From contig NZ_CP030840.1 of the NCBI RefSeq assembly GCF_003330725.1, positions 744,001-808,000 of the forward strand: a stretch of 64,000 bases of DNA. The letters run 5' to 3'. The position numbers and the translations under genes are program-made. The DNA is from Acidisarcina polymorpha (GTDB lineage: Bacteria > Acidobacteriota > Terriglobia > Terriglobales > Acidobacteriaceae). Below are positions 1 through 9,497 of the stretch, in pieces (position 1 is the stretch's first letter; each line of letters begins with the position of its first letter). The notes beneath the pieces were generated by a model. That model was not told the origin of the DNA, searched no databases, and was given only the letters and a program-made list of their open reading frames with translations.

Positions 1-29
1 GCTGCTTCTCTTTCAGAAGCAAAGAGTAT

Positions 30-106
30 GGCCGTGGATCAGCCGTATCAAGGCGACCCTGACGAGCTCCGCTTCGCTCCGGCCTTGACACGGCTGCCCC
101 ACGGCC
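30..106. repeat. Imperfect 25-nt inverted repeat (hairpin)
   Basis: Arms at 30-54 and 82-106 are inverted copies that differ at 3 of 25 positions and are separated by a 27-nt GC-rich spacer. No coding frame is visible here. It resembles the stem-loop of an intergenic repetitive element (REP/MITE-like), but only one copy lies in this window, so this classification is inference. Confidence 0.5.
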
Positions 107-220
107 AAGAGATCTCTACCTAAGAAAGAAAAGCAGAAAAATTGAGTTATGATTTCATACACCGAACTGGACGAAGAATGGGGTCAGGCCAAGCGCATAA
201 GGTCGTTGCATCTGAAGCAA

Positions 221-250
221 CGCAGCGCGCCGAGATCCCGGCGCACTGCG
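221..250 (-). terminator. Hairpin downstream of the S53 protease gene
   Basis: Arms 221-232 and 239-250 pair at 11 of 12 positions around a 6-nt loop. The hairpin begins 18 nt past the stop codon of the minus-strand protease gene. There is no clear U-tract, so it is a candidate transcript-end hairpin rather than a textbook intrinsic terminator. Confidence 0.4.
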
Positions 251-267
251 TTGGTCCTACAGTCTCA

Positions 268-2358
268 CTATTTGTCTAAGGGCGCACCCGCTGTTTTACC
301 GGTAACACCCTGGATAAACGGCAGGCCGTTCGGCTCGCCGTAGCCAGTCACATTGTCCCAGCCCGGACCGACTGTTAGCGACGTATCCGTACCGAAAGTG
401 ATCGCATAAGCTGTATCGTCTGCCGGTGCGCTGAACAACGCACTCAGGAACTCAGGTTGTATCGCGGCTGAGTTCGCATTCTCAAACAACCCATCGGCCG
501 AGTAGTACGTTGCACCCTGCGCGTCATACACGGTGCCGGTAACATCCGAAATTTCGATCGGATTGGTCGCCAAAACATCCGTGATGTCACTCGGTTTAAG
601 TTTGGCAACCAGCGGCGCGGCAAAACCAAGCGGCTTGCCGTTGTACTGGTCAGCAATCGCCCAGGTTGCTGTGAAAATTGGGCTGGCGAGGCTCGTCCCA
701 CCATACACTGCAGCGAACTGTCCAAGCGATTCGCCGAAGGGGCTATCGAAGGCTGTGTAAATAATCGGGAAGCCGGTACTCGGATCAGCCAGGGCCGAAA
801 CGTCAGGTAGCTCGCGACCGCTTCCGGGCAAGTCTTTCTGCCAAGACGGCTTCGCGAAAAAGACGCTCTCGCCGCCCCCTGCGCCGCCGCCAGGGAAGAC
901 AGTCGAATTCGGAGGGTCGACGGCCCCATAGTCGTTTACATAGGTATAAAGGTTACCCCAGCCCGCCACGACATCAGCCCCGCCATTCGGATTGTTCAGG
1001 ACACTGGTGCCGCCAACTGCCGTTGCGTATGGAGCATCTGCAGGAATGGCCACATCGCCAACCGGGCTTCCTAGACCATTGTCACCACTATCGCCTGTGG
1101 AGAACTGGAACGAGATGCCCACCGCCGCACCGTGCTGAAGTACGGTGTTGAAGGCCTGCGCTTCTGGGGGACCGCCAAGAAATTCTTCATCCACTCCCCA
1201 ACTGCTCGACACAGTGTGGGCAAGCTTGTGGTTGATTATGTAGTTCAGCGCATAGATGAAGTCCTCATCATCCTGCCCGTCTGCGGCAACTTCGATGATC
1301 TTCGCTCCCGGGGCGATTGCGTGGGCCGACTGTATGTCGAGTGCTATCTCGATGTTCCAACCTTCGGTGATTCCTATATTTTCGATAGGAGGCACGCCGT
1401 CCGGATAGATTTCTTCGAAGTTAGCGGACGTCAGCGGTGGGAGTCCAAAGGTCTTCGCAGCAAGATTCGCATCAGACTCAGCCTGTGCATAACCAAAGCC
1501 TTCCACTAATGCTATGGTCTGACCGGTGCCGTCGTATCCCTGCTTGATCATCGACGTCAACCCATAGTGCGCCTGCAGCTGCTTCGGTGTATAAGCAACT
1601 GCTTGTGAATCTTTCTTTGAATATGCTGCGTCGTAGTTCAATCCGTAGTACACACCTATTGGCAGTGCTGATCCCTGTGTGCCGTATACGCTCACCGTGG
1701 GCGCTGTCAGTGCCACGTTCGTGATACTGCTCGCGAGAGTTTGTCCAATCGTCGACGCTGTTACACGCTTGAGAAATAGCGGCTTACCTGTCTTCGGATT
1801 CTTCGCGTACATCAACTGCGGTACCGCCTTGTGCCGGTCAAGACCCGCGACGGTATCCACCAGAGCTCCGGCATCTCCTATCAGTCGCGCGTCCGTCACA
1901 TGCGCCTGGAAGGTTGTGTTCTTGTAAGTAAAAGTGTGCAGTTGGGTCTGGAATGCCTCTTCGATCTTTTCCGCCGCGCCATGCACGCGGATCGAGAGGT
2001 TCTGCGGATCGACCGAAAGCACGGTCAGCCCATGCTTCGACAATTCATCTTTTACTGTCTTTAGCTCAGCAGCCGTTGGCGCGTACTTTGTAAAGTCCGC
2101 ATCCGTAAACCATTTGTGATACGTCGGCGATGCAGGATCATAGAGCGCTTCGACTGCCTTGTCATACTCCTCCTGATTGTGCATCTTCAAGAAAACCGTG
2201 AGCTTCTCATCCTTGCCGCGCTCGACCTGCCCTTGATCCTGGGCTATTTGAACACCCTTAGGGACATTGTGAACATCGAGCGCACGGGCGCTCAAAGGTC
2301 CAAGCGGTGATAGTGCAAGCAGTACTGCGGCACGGACGGATATATTCTGCAGGTTCAT
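268..2358 (-). CDS. Secreted S53 (sedolisin/kumamolisin-like) serine-carboxyl peptidase
   Basis: 696 aa, predicted exported acid protease. I use the internal ATG at 2358 because AAAGGAG lies just upstream and a signal peptide (residues 1 to about 26) follows directly; the longer frame, up to 2511, begins with unrelated residues. Order: signal peptide, pro-kumamolisin activation domain (about 30-190) and catalytic domain (about 240-690). Visible catalytic features are an ExxxD pair in EIALD near residue 336 and GTSLASP near 556 (nucleophile Ser), with a C-terminal DNVTGYG segment typical of the S53 calcium site. Family knowledge: self-activating endopeptidases that work at low pH outside the cell. 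It is monocistronic as far as can be seen. Family assignment is strong; substrate unknown. Confidence 0.93.
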   Translation of the reverse strand: MNLQNISVRAAVLLALSPLGPLSARALDVHNVPKGVQIAQDQGQVERGKDEKLTVFLKMHNQEEYDKAVEALYDPASPTYHKWFTDADFTKYAPTAAELKTVKDELSKHGLTVLSVDPQNLSIRVHGAAEKIEEAFQTQLHTFTYKNTTFQAHVTDARLIGDAGALVDTVAGLDRHKAVPQLMYAKNPKTGKPLFLKRVTASTIGQTLASSITNVALTAPTVSVYGTQGSALPIGVYYGLNYDAAYSKKDSQAVAYTPKQLQAHYGLTSMIKQGYDGTGQTIALVEGFGYAQAESDANLAAKTFGLPPLTSANFEEIYPDGVPPIENIGITEGWNIEIALDIQSAHAIAPGAKIIEVAADGQDDEDFIYALNYIINHKLAHTVSSSWGVDEEFLGGPPEAQAFNTVLQHGAAVGISFQFSTGDSGDNGLGSPVGDVAIPADAPYATAVGGTSVLNNPNGGADVVAGWGNLYTYVNDYGAVDPPNSTVFPGGGAGGGESVFFAKPSWQKDLPGSGRELPDVSALADPSTGFPIIYTAFDSPFGESLGQFAAVYGGTSLASPIFTATWAIADQYNGKPLGFAAPLVAKLKPSDITDVLATNPIEISDVTGTVYDAQGATYYSADGLFENANSAAIQPEFLSALFSAPADDTAYAITFGTDTSLTVGPGWDNVTGYGEPNGLPFIQGVTGKTAGAPLDK

Positions 2359-2980
2359 CAATTCTCCTTTTAGTTGATAGTGCTTGTGCGGCTCGCGCGA
2401 GTGAGTGGATACATGGCTGTCTCCGTCGACTGACTCGCACCAATAAGAAGTTGCCTCCCCATTTTGCATTTCGAGACACTGCTCAGGTAAGCCTCGAAGG
2501 AGGGTAGTCAATACCCCTCTTTAGCAGGTAGTCGATGCAATAAACAATCGCCCGCGGCGGGTCTAATCGCCGATCCGTTGAACTAGTGGACTGTAACGAC
2601 CGCCGCGGGTGCTACCGTCTATTTTCGTACCGAAGCAGTGGAGTCTTGTGCTGAATCGCGCGCTTCTGTGTCTGTTCGTTCGGTTTCTCCAGCAGGCAGC
2701 AAAAGCTACGAGCCTAAGTCCGCTCGACAGTCTCTGCTACATCGGTAAGAATCGGAAAGCGAGCAACTTGATCTCTCGTGCAGCAGCGACGCCTCATTCA
2801 GTGAGGCATTGCTCGATGATCCATGAACCTATTGCATGACGTTCAGATCCCTTGCAATGTCCTCTTGCGGCGCGAGTACTCTGCGCACTGCGGGAAGAGG
2901 TGCTAAGCAAAGCGTGTGCGCATCTGGCCTTTTGGCGATTCACCAGAGTTGGACAACACGTACGACACGTAGAATTGGGT
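2359..2980. other. Intergenic stretch, nothing recognised
   Basis: About 620 nt between two minus-strand genes. It must hold the promoter of the S53 protease gene. The open frames here are short and have neither ribosome sites nor recognisable products. I see no RNA gene or repeat. Confidence 0.5.
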
Positions 2981-4102
2981 TCAGTGACACGGGTTGTAGT
3001 TGGCCGGGGGCAGCGTCGACCCTTCAAGGGTGACCGCAATCCATGCCACATTTTGCAGGTCTACTGCAACTTCTGGCGCAATGCCTAGGAGTGCCGCAGC
3101 CTGTTCAGCGCCGCCCAAAGTCCGTACGTCGGTGTCGGAAATTCGCTGAAACAGCACGAGCGCGTTCAGATAGGCTCCATAGATGCTGGGGTGGTGAAAG
3201 CCCGCATCGGTCGGCGTGTTGCGCGTGGATGGTGAACTCCCGCTCTGATAGTTGAAGGTGAGCGAGACTCCTGAAGCATTGCCGCCATAGGGATCAGGAT
3301 TAGCGACACCGAGCGACCAAGCTAACGACCACGCGTCGCCTGTTGGCGCTATCCCTGCGATTCTCTGATTCTGTGATGCAGCGCTGACGTAGGCGTCGTG
3401 GTACGCGGAGGTTAGGGTTCCCAGGGAAAGAAGATAAGCAGAGTCGGAAAACGGCGCCGCTGCAGTGCTCAGACGATAAGCGGTATCGGCAGGGGCTCCG
3501 GTTTCATACAAAAAGATCCTTGCATTGGGTGCGGTCGTGTGCACGGCTGCTTCTATGGCGTTGACTGCTGTGCAGAATGATGCAGGATTGCTTTTACTGT
3601 CTAGCGAAATGCTCGACGGGATCGGTTGGAATGTAGCCTCCTGTAATACTACGGTGTCCCAATTGGGTCGCGTGATGACGTCGCTCGCTGCTGAGTAGTT
3701 CTGCGCGAGTGATGTTGCCGATATCGCCTCGATATGAACATCGTAGGGTAGCCCTGTCTCGTTTGCGAACTCGGCAAAGATCCCAGGAATGCCGCCCCAT
3801 GGGCCCGTCTCTCCAGCGCCCGTCTCTTGTCGAGCGGCGATTGTCGTGTTGAAGTTCTCATCCACAACTTCCGCGGAGGCGACGGTCGAACCAATGCCGC
3901 CCGTTCCGGGTGTGTTGTTGTACGTGCGTACCGGCAGGTAACGGCCGTGAGTAAAACTGTCGCCCACAAAGAGGACATGCCGAAGAGCGGGCGGCCTCGT
4001 CGTTTGATTTGGAGGAGTTGTGGTGGACGTCGAGCAGCCGATTAGACCAGACAGCAAAGCTGCAGAAGAGATGTATCGCGTAATGTTCACTACCTTCATC
4101 AT
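2981..4102 (-). CDS. SGNH/GDSL-like hydrolase lipoprotein
   Basis: 373 aa. The start is an ATG at 4102 (a second ATG follows at 4099); AAGGA lies 4-7 nt upstream. A lipoprotein signal ends in LSGLIGC (Cys23), so the protein is probably lipid-anchored outside the cytoplasm. A low-complexity Thr/Pro linker follows, then FVGDSFTHGR (Ser49), the block I motif of SGNH hydrolases. Near the C-terminus, DAGFHHPS (about 299-306) fits block V with the catalytic Asp/His. The family contains esterases and lipases acting on acylated sugars or lipids; the substrate cannot be read from the sequence. It stands alone between the protease and a decayed kinase. Confidence 0.8.
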   Translation of the reverse strand: MMKVVNITRYISSAALLSGLIGCSTSTTTPPNQTTRPPALRHVLFVGDSFTHGRYLPVRTYNNTPGTGGIGSTVASAEVVDENFNTTIAARQETGAGETGPWGGIPGIFAEFANETGLPYDVHIEAISATSLAQNYSAASDVITRPNWDTVVLQEATFQPIPSSISLDSKSNPASFCTAVNAIEAAVHTTAPNARIFLYETGAPADTAYRLSTAAAPFSDSAYLLSLGTLTSAYHDAYVSAASQNQRIAGIAPTGDAWSLAWSLGVANPDPYGGNASGVSLTFNYQSGSSPSTRNTPTDAGFHHPSIYGAYLNALVLFQRISDTDVRTLGGAEQAAALLGIAPEVAVDLQNVAWIAVTLEGSTLPPANYNPCH

Positions 4103-4269
4103 CGTGTCCTTCAACCCAGATCATGGGCCGTATTGCGATCGTTCACCAAGGCAAAGATGCTCCGGCTCACCGAAACTCGCGGCGTGCGAGCATAACCTGC
4201 CTCTTTCCGCGCATCGAGGAACGCGCGGATCTGACCTGCCTGCTGCACGTGAAACGGCCCTCCCGCGTT

Positions 4270-4790
4270 TTATCGAACTTCTGTGTCGAGCTTTGCAAGT
4301 TCATTCCGAGTTGTGCGGCCCATGATTCTGGCATTCTGATTTGGCCCACTCTGGCGGTTTAAGTTGGCCCACCCTTTGGGCAGAGCGGACCCTACCCGGA
4401 CCGTGCGGCCTGGTTCAAACAGCGCCGCGGCAAGCGGCAGAGCGTCAAGTATGGTCTTGTATTGCCGATTCAGATGGCTCGATTGCGCAGTTCGTTCCCG
4501 CACTTGACCCACAAGCCGACCTCGCGATTCCGCCAACGACAGCTCGACTCGCCGACGCATGCGGCTGAATTGGCGGATTAGAAGCGCTAAAACAAAGAAG
4601 AGTAAATAGACGGGGAAATCATAGCTCGAAAAATGCAGCCAGCCGTTCGGCGAATGCAGAAATGTGGTAAACCCCAGGGTCCCTAAGGCAAGCCCTAGAT
4701 TGCCTGGACCCGATACGTGACCGCAATGAGGTGGGAGTCCAAAGCGATTGAGAAAATCCTCCAAATCCCTAACATGCCACTGTGCCACGA
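4270..4790 (-). pseudogene. Remnant of a DUF4118-type sensor kinase
   Basis: An open minus-strand frame retains a recognisable stretch: GPGNLGLALGTLGF, a following hydrophobic helix (YLLFFVLALLI), then a basic linker and QVRERTAQ. This matches the C-terminal end of the DUF4118 membrane domain plus the linker seen in acidobacterial sensor kinases, followed by a PAS-like start (YKTILDALPLAAALFEPGR). Before and after it the reading frame turns to nonsense, and no HisKA or HATPase domain follows. I read it as a gene fragment, not an expressed protein. Confidence 0.6.
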
Positions 4791-4848
4791 AAGAAAATCC
4801 ATTGTCGCGCAGAAGTCACGTGCGTATGCTGCATCGACTATCATCACG

Positions 4849-6294
4849 TCAGGAGTCGATCAGGTTGTACCAAGCCAAGCCGGCTCGAACTGCGAACCAG
4901 CGGATAGGTTCGTTTGGAATGTAGTCCAGATTCGCATTAACGAACGGATATTCCTTCCATCGGTCGCCACGTCCGGCATCGAGATCAGCGATGATTCTTC
5001 CAAATACCGAAGCGAGATTCACCCCATGGCCGCTGTAGCCAAGCCCATGAAAGATATTTCGATATTTGCCGGAACATCCTACGGAAGGAGACTCATTCAG
5101 AGACCAATCGACGACACCATCCCAAGTTGCTTCGAATCCGATACCGGAGAGCTTGGGATAGATACGAACCAGTTCACGCTGAAGTCGCGCCGAGTGGGAG
5201 CCAACAGCAGCAGGATCCAAATGCCCATTGTTGAAAGAATATCCGGGGCTTCCGCCGCCGATATGAATGCGATTGTCTTGCGTTACCCCGAGGTAGAACA
5301 CCTCCGTCCTGCTGTCGTTGAACGGAACGCGCAGTCTCCATCCAATATCAATCAATTCCTGATCCGTGAAGCGCCTCGTCATGGCCACGTATTCACGGAT
5401 TGGCGCAACGGCATTTCGAAAGAAACCCAACCTTGAAGTGAAGGCGTTGGTCGCGAGCACCAGCGCCTTTGCTCTAACTGTGTGTCCGGCAGTTGTATAA
5501 ATCAGATGTTCTGACCCCTCTTCAATCTTTCCCACCATCGTGTTCTCAAAGATCTTTGCGCCGGCCGACTCCGCTGCAACCTTAAAGACATGGACTAACT
5601 TCATAGGATTGACTTGACCACCGCCTGGATCGAAAAATCCACCTTCATAAACATCAGTACCAAGGGCATCGACGATCTTCTGTTTGTCCCACAATTCAAC
5701 TGGCATTCCCAGTGATTGTGCTCGTTGCACGTAGTCTTTGGCTTCTCTCACATCTTGAGAACTGAGGAGGACCTGGAGTGCTCCCTTCGTTTCCAGCTCG
5801 CAATCTATCCCTGTCTCCACACTAAGTTTTGACAGTGTCTGTAGATTCTGAGCGGTCAGATCGTATATCTTCTTGTCCATCGCCGGATCTGAACTAAAAT
5901 TGAGGTAGCGATCCTCGGTCATTGTGAGCACCATCGCACCGTTACGCCCCGAGGCTCCATTGCCGCACCCTCTGCCTTCCAGAACGACAACCTCCTTGTG
6001 GGGTGAAACACTACGGATAAAATAGGCTGTGGAAAGCCCTGTAAGGCCGCCTCCGATGACTGCCACATCCACCGTGAGGTTTACAGAGAGGGGAGGATTT
6101 TGCGGCGGCTGGCTTCCCATCCAGTAGCTATGATTAAGCTCGAGTTCAGTCGGTTCCCTCCAGATCACCGGTGAGACCTCATTGAGGCCTGCAGCACCCA
6201 TCAGGGCAGCGCCGCCAGCCGTAACGGCCCTCTTGAGGAATCGCCGTCGGCTTGAGAGCCCCTGCCTCGGCTCGTGTGGAACCTGAGAGAACAC
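4849..6294 (-). CDS. Tat-exported FAD-dependent oxidoreductase (DAO family)
   Basis: 481 aa, GTG start at 6294 with AAAGGAG 10 nt upstream. A twin-arginine signal, SSRRRFLK (about 14-21), followed by an Ala/Gly-rich helix, indicates folded export. The FAD-binding Rossmann motif VIGGGLTGLS (about 79-88) opens a DAO-type fold, and the C-terminal GLGYSGHGVNLA is the second FAD-binding segment of this family. The overall layout resembles gamma-glutamylputrescine oxidase/glycine oxidase-type amine oxidases, but an N-terminal Tat signal is unusual for those mostly cytoplasmic enzymes. Role: oxidation of an amine or amino-acid-like substrate, probably in the periplasm; the exact substrate is unknown. 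No operon partner. Confidence 0.85.
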   Translation of the reverse strand: MFSQVPHEPRQGLSSRRRFLKRAVTAGGAALMGAAGLNEVSPVIWREPTELELNHSYWMGSQPPQNPPLSVNLTVDVAVIGGGLTGLSTAYFIRSVSPHKEVVVLEGRGCGNGASGRNGAMVLTMTEDRYLNFSSDPAMDKKIYDLTAQNLQTLSKLSVETGIDCELETKGALQVLLSSQDVREAKDYVQRAQSLGMPVELWDKQKIVDALGTDVYEGGFFDPGGGQVNPMKLVHVFKVAAESAGAKIFENTMVGKIEEGSEHLIYTTAGHTVRAKALVLATNAFTSRLGFFRNAVAPIREYVAMTRRFTDQELIDIGWRLRVPFNDSRTEVFYLGVTQDNRIHIGGGSPGYSFNNGHLDPAAVGSHSARLQRELVRIYPKLSGIGFEATWDGVVDWSLNESPSVGCSGKYRNIFHGLGYSGHGVNLASVFGRIIADLDAGRGDRWKEYPFVNANLDYIPNEPIRWFAVRAGLAWYNLIDS

Positions 6295-6921
6295 CTGTAG
6301 TCAACTCCTTTTTCGACACCATAAACTATATCGTCGAACGCTGGTGGCACTGCAAGTCCACTTCACACATGGAGATACTCATCATGCGATGCCTTGTTTC
6401 TGTGAACAGCAAAGAGTTCCCATCGCTTTGGCACCACAACTTCTAGCAACTAACTGTCGAGACTACTCACTAACATGGAATCATCAGAGAGACGCGCACA
6501 TTGGTCCACAACTGCTAGACTTGTATCCACTACATCTGTAAAAGTACGGGACTTCCGTTGGCGCCGCGCTTTAAGATAAATAGCGCCCTTCAGAAGGCAT
6601 CTGAATCCACCCAGATGGGGTCTGCTGCTGGTGCCCGAGGTTCAACATTTGGTGGGAGTAACCGACGATTAGACACGAAGAGACCTGATTCGACAAGGGT
6701 ATCCGCTCTGTAGGGGCGACAATGATCGCAGAGTCCGCGATGCCAGTTCTGAAATTACACGATCTTTCGTTTAGTGCGACAGGCAGAACGGCCCAGGGAG
6801 AGCCGCAATCTAGCTCAAAGCTGAGCCACGGCTTCTACATTCTGCACGAACATCGCTACGGACAACAACATCTATACCTTGCTCTTGCAGCCAGCTACTA
6901 GGGTGCTTCTTTAGAGGAAGG
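6295..6921. other. Non-coding stretch with no recognisable gene
   Basis: About 630 nt upstream of the oxidoreductase gene. It must carry that gene's promoter. I find no coherent protein frame on either strand and no RNA signature. Confidence 0.45.
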
Positions 6922-7158
6922 ATAACGGATATCGCCGGGTTATGTGGTGTTCTTGTCCCATTATTCTTTGTCTTACTTCTCGGCTACCTCGCCGGTAAGG
7001 CCCACTCCTTCAGTGGAGATCAGGTGTCCGGGCTTAGCAAGTTGGCGCCCGGCTTTGCTCTTCCTGCGTCGCTCTTCACTCCTGACACCCTGTTGCTGAG
7101 ATTGGGGCCACAACTCCAAGGCCTCGACAGGCAAGTAGGCTTGCGTTGTTTCGCCTAG
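6922..7158 (+). pseudogene. N-terminal fragment of an AEC (auxin efflux carrier) family transporter
   Basis: A plus-strand frame without a usable ATG encodes VLVPLFFVLLLGYLAGKAHS followed by FSGDQVSGLSKLAPGFALPA and SLF, ending at a TAG at 7156-7158. It matches the first membrane helices of AEC-family transporters (LGYLAG...FALPASLF). Only about 79 of the usual 300 or more codons remain, and the sequence after ALPASLF no longer fits the family. Its stop lies against the end of the convergent alcohol dehydrogenase gene, as expected if an older gene was cut by rearrangement. Confidence 0.7.
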
Positions 7159-8229
7159 TTGCTGGAAGTCACGACGGTCAATTCCAAGCTGCCTGCTTTG
7201 CCTGCGTACTCCATTGCGGGTTCCAGGTCGGGCAACGAGAAGACTTTTGGTTGGATCGGCTTCAGGTCTAGTTGGCCGGATCGAACCAACGACAGAAGGG
7301 GCAGGTACGCCCCTTGGGGGTGCATGAAGTTTCCGATGATCTCCCAGTTGTTAAACATCATCCGGAGATAGTTGATCGGAATAGGAACGGCGCTGCTGCC
7401 CATGAGGACGATGCGCCCCCAGCGATAAAGTGAACCAAGGGCCGCTAGCGTTGAATTAGGGTCCTTGGCGTTTCCTACTTGATCGAAAGCTAAATGGGCG
7501 CCGCCGTTGGCAGCGCTTCGCAAAGCCTCGGTGTCCTTCGTCACATCGCCAGTGAGGACAACGGGAATCACTCGTTCACCTCCAGCCTTGGCTAGCTTAT
7601 CGAGCGTTTCCTTGCTGCGGCCAGCCGCGACCACGCGACTCGCCCCCATTGCAAGGGCGACGAGAGTTGCCGCGCTCCCGTAAGCACCACTGGCACCGTT
7701 CACCACCCGTCTCTCCCGCTTGGAGTCTTCCCCGTGTCAATCCTCCGAACGGAACGATGCAGCGGGTGATGGCAGTCAGTTGCGGGAAGTCATAGTGGTC
7801 GAGCCCCTCGATTGGCGTGACGACCTGAGCGGGCAAGAGAACGTACTCCGCAAGAGTCCCGTCCTTCCAAGAGCCTTGGAGGGCATCTCCGATACCTCCC
7901 GGAGAAGTTACTCCGATCAAAATTTGCCCTGGCTCGGGTACATTCTCCCGTGCGACAAGGTGACTCGACGTCACTACTTTCTGGCCCTTCTTGAGGTGCC
8001 AGACATCCGCACCGACACCCTCGACCGTTCCGATCGCGTTACCACCCGGGGTGAAATCTTCAGGCGCGCGGTAGGCCGGCAGCTTGCCCTCCACGTATGG
8101 CTTCAGATAGGACATGAGAGCTTGCGACTGAACACGAACCAGCACACTTCCAGGACGAACTTCCGGAATAGGAACGTCAACGAAACTGAGTTTGCCGCCC
8201 AAGCGGTCAATCTTCCACGACTTCATCAT
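7155..8229 (-). pseudogene. Zinc-independent medium-chain alcohol dehydrogenase/quinone-oxidoreductase-like gene with a frameshift
   Basis: Two minus-strand frames together form one MDR-family protein of about 357 aa. The first half begins at the ATGATG at 8224-8229 (AAGGAG upstream) with MKSWKIDRLGGKLSFVDVP and runs to GLTRGRLQAGET. The second half continues in another frame with VVNGASGAYGSAATLVALAM, the NAD(P)-binding GxGxxG-like segment. The junction is a run of G residues near 7706-7715, where one extra base explains the shift. Its start overlaps the VOC gene stop by 4 nt (ATGA), so it was the last gene of the AraC-SDR-VOC group. Either a recent inactivation or a sequencing error in a G run. 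Confidence 0.8.
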
Positions 8230-8603
8230 GCGTTCTCCTTTTTCTTGGCAGGTTCGAAATATTCGACAACCAGCCCGTCCGGGTGGCGGGCCGTCAGGTT
8301 TCTTCCGCCAGTGACGGTCTGCGGTTCGTGAAGAATCTCCGCCCCCTTCGTTTTGAGCCAACTAAAGCTTTCATCGAGCGAATCGACGTAGTAGACAGCG
8401 TTCACAAGGCGTAGCTCGTCGAGAATCTCTTGATCGGCAGCAAGGATAAGGACGCCCCCTACCTTTGCCGCCTCTACGTTCGTCTCGGCGATGTGCACTC
8501 GTCGTTCGCATTGAACTCCTAGAAGGACTTCATAAAACTGAATCGCTGTCTCCCACTGGTTTCGCTCGGTGTAGATACGTATCGCTTGCTGCAGAACCCG
8601 CAT
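8226..8603 (-). CDS. VOC (glyoxalase/bleomycin-resistance fold) family protein
   Basis: 125 aa, ATG at 8603 with AGGAG 6 nt upstream. The single vicinal-oxygen-chelate domain shows the usual alternation IQFYEVLLGVQ ... VYYVDSLDESFSWLKTKGAE ... TARHPDGLVVEYFEP, the last ending in the metal-ligand-type Glu (VEYFEP). Such proteins act as small dioxygenases, isomerases or binding proteins in detoxification. The 4-nt overlap with the dehydrogenase downstream and the SDR about 100 nt upstream suggest co-transcription and a shared reactive-carbonyl or xenobiotic role. That role is inference. Confidence 0.8.
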   Translation of the reverse strand: MRVLQQAIRIYTERNQWETAIQFYEVLLGVQCERRVHIAETNVEAAKVGGVLILAADQEILDELRLVNAVYYVDSLDESFSWLKTKGAEILHEPQTVTGGRNLTARHPDGLVVEYFEPAKKKENA

Positions 8604-8706
8604 TACATGCTCCTATGCTGATGACCGGTCTAGAGTGGCTGCGTCTCATTGAGACCACTTCGTTGATAATGGTGCCCAGCAACGAGGCACCGTTCAGAAC
8701 GCTTCA

Positions 8707-9456
8707 CTAGACCAGCGAGAAACCGCCGTCGACAGTGAGGTTCTCTGCGTTCACAAAACTGCTATCGTCGGATGCCAAGAACAGCACGGCTTTGGCGATC
8801 TCCTCGGGCTGTCCTGTACGTCCTGCCGGCGTATTCGCGGAGGATTGCGCGGCATACTCTTTGATCTGATCGTCGTTCATGCCCAGTCCGTTGTAACCAG
8901 GGGTGATCACGACACCCGGGCTGATCGCGTTGACCCGTATCTTTCGGGGCTTGAGATCGTTAGCCCATCCTCGAGCAAAATTCCGCACAGCGGCCTTCGA
9001 TGCGGAATACATGCTGAAGGCTTCCATGCCTTTGCTCTCGGTAATGGATGAGTTGAGGATGATCGAACCGCCGTCGTTCATGGTCGGCAACAACTTTTGA
9101 ACTGTGAAGACGACTCCCTTCACGTTTGTGTCGAAGATCTGGTAGTAGTGCTCTTCTGTTACATCTGCAATGGGAAGCACTGTTCCTGCACCCGCATTCG
9201 CAAAGAGAATGTCCAGCTTTACCTTCTGTGCCGTCAGTTCAGCAGCGAGGCGGGTGAGGTCGGCAACCTTAGATACGTCCCCTTGGATTCCAACACCAAG
9301 TGGGCCGATCTCATTCAGAGCACTGGTGAGAGCTTCTTGCCGGCGTCCCGTAATAAAGACCTTCGCACCCTCCTGCGCCATCAGCTTGGCCGTTGCGAGT
9401 CCGATTCCGCTATTGCCGCCTGTAATCAAAGCCGTTTTACCACTGAGTCGTCTCAT
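8707..9456 (-). CDS. SDR family NAD(P)-dependent oxidoreductase
   Basis: About 249 aa. ATGs occur at 9462 and 9456; the second has AAAGGA at a workable distance (6 nt) and is preferred. It is a classical short-chain dehydrogenase: cofactor motif TGGNSGIG (about 12-19), LFANAG, then active-site NSS and YSASK (Tyr150, Lys154). The C-terminal NAENLTVDGGFSLV is the usual SDR end. Probably the second gene of a minus-strand operon behind the AraC regulator. It is clearly paralogous to the SDR at 11666-12397, which has an altered cofactor motif. Confidence 0.9.
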   Translation of the reverse strand: MRRLSGKTALITGGNSGIGLATAKLMAQEGAKVFITGRRQEALTSALNEIGPLGVGIQGDVSKVADLTRLAAELTAQKVKLDILFANAGAGTVLPIADVTEEHYYQIFDTNVKGVVFTVQKLLPTMNDGGSIILNSSITESKGMEAFSMYSASKAAVRNFARGWANDLKPRKIRVNAISPGVVITPGYNGLGMNDDQIKEYAAQSSANTPAGRTGQPEEIAKAVLFLASDDSSFVNAENLTVDGGFSLV

Positions 9457-9497
9457 GTTCATTCCTTTCGATCGTCCGAAGTCCTAACCGTGCCTCT

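Noticed and set aside
4717-5436. Plus-strand 239-aa frame
   Set aside because: Antisense to the FAD oxidoreductase and without recognisable features.
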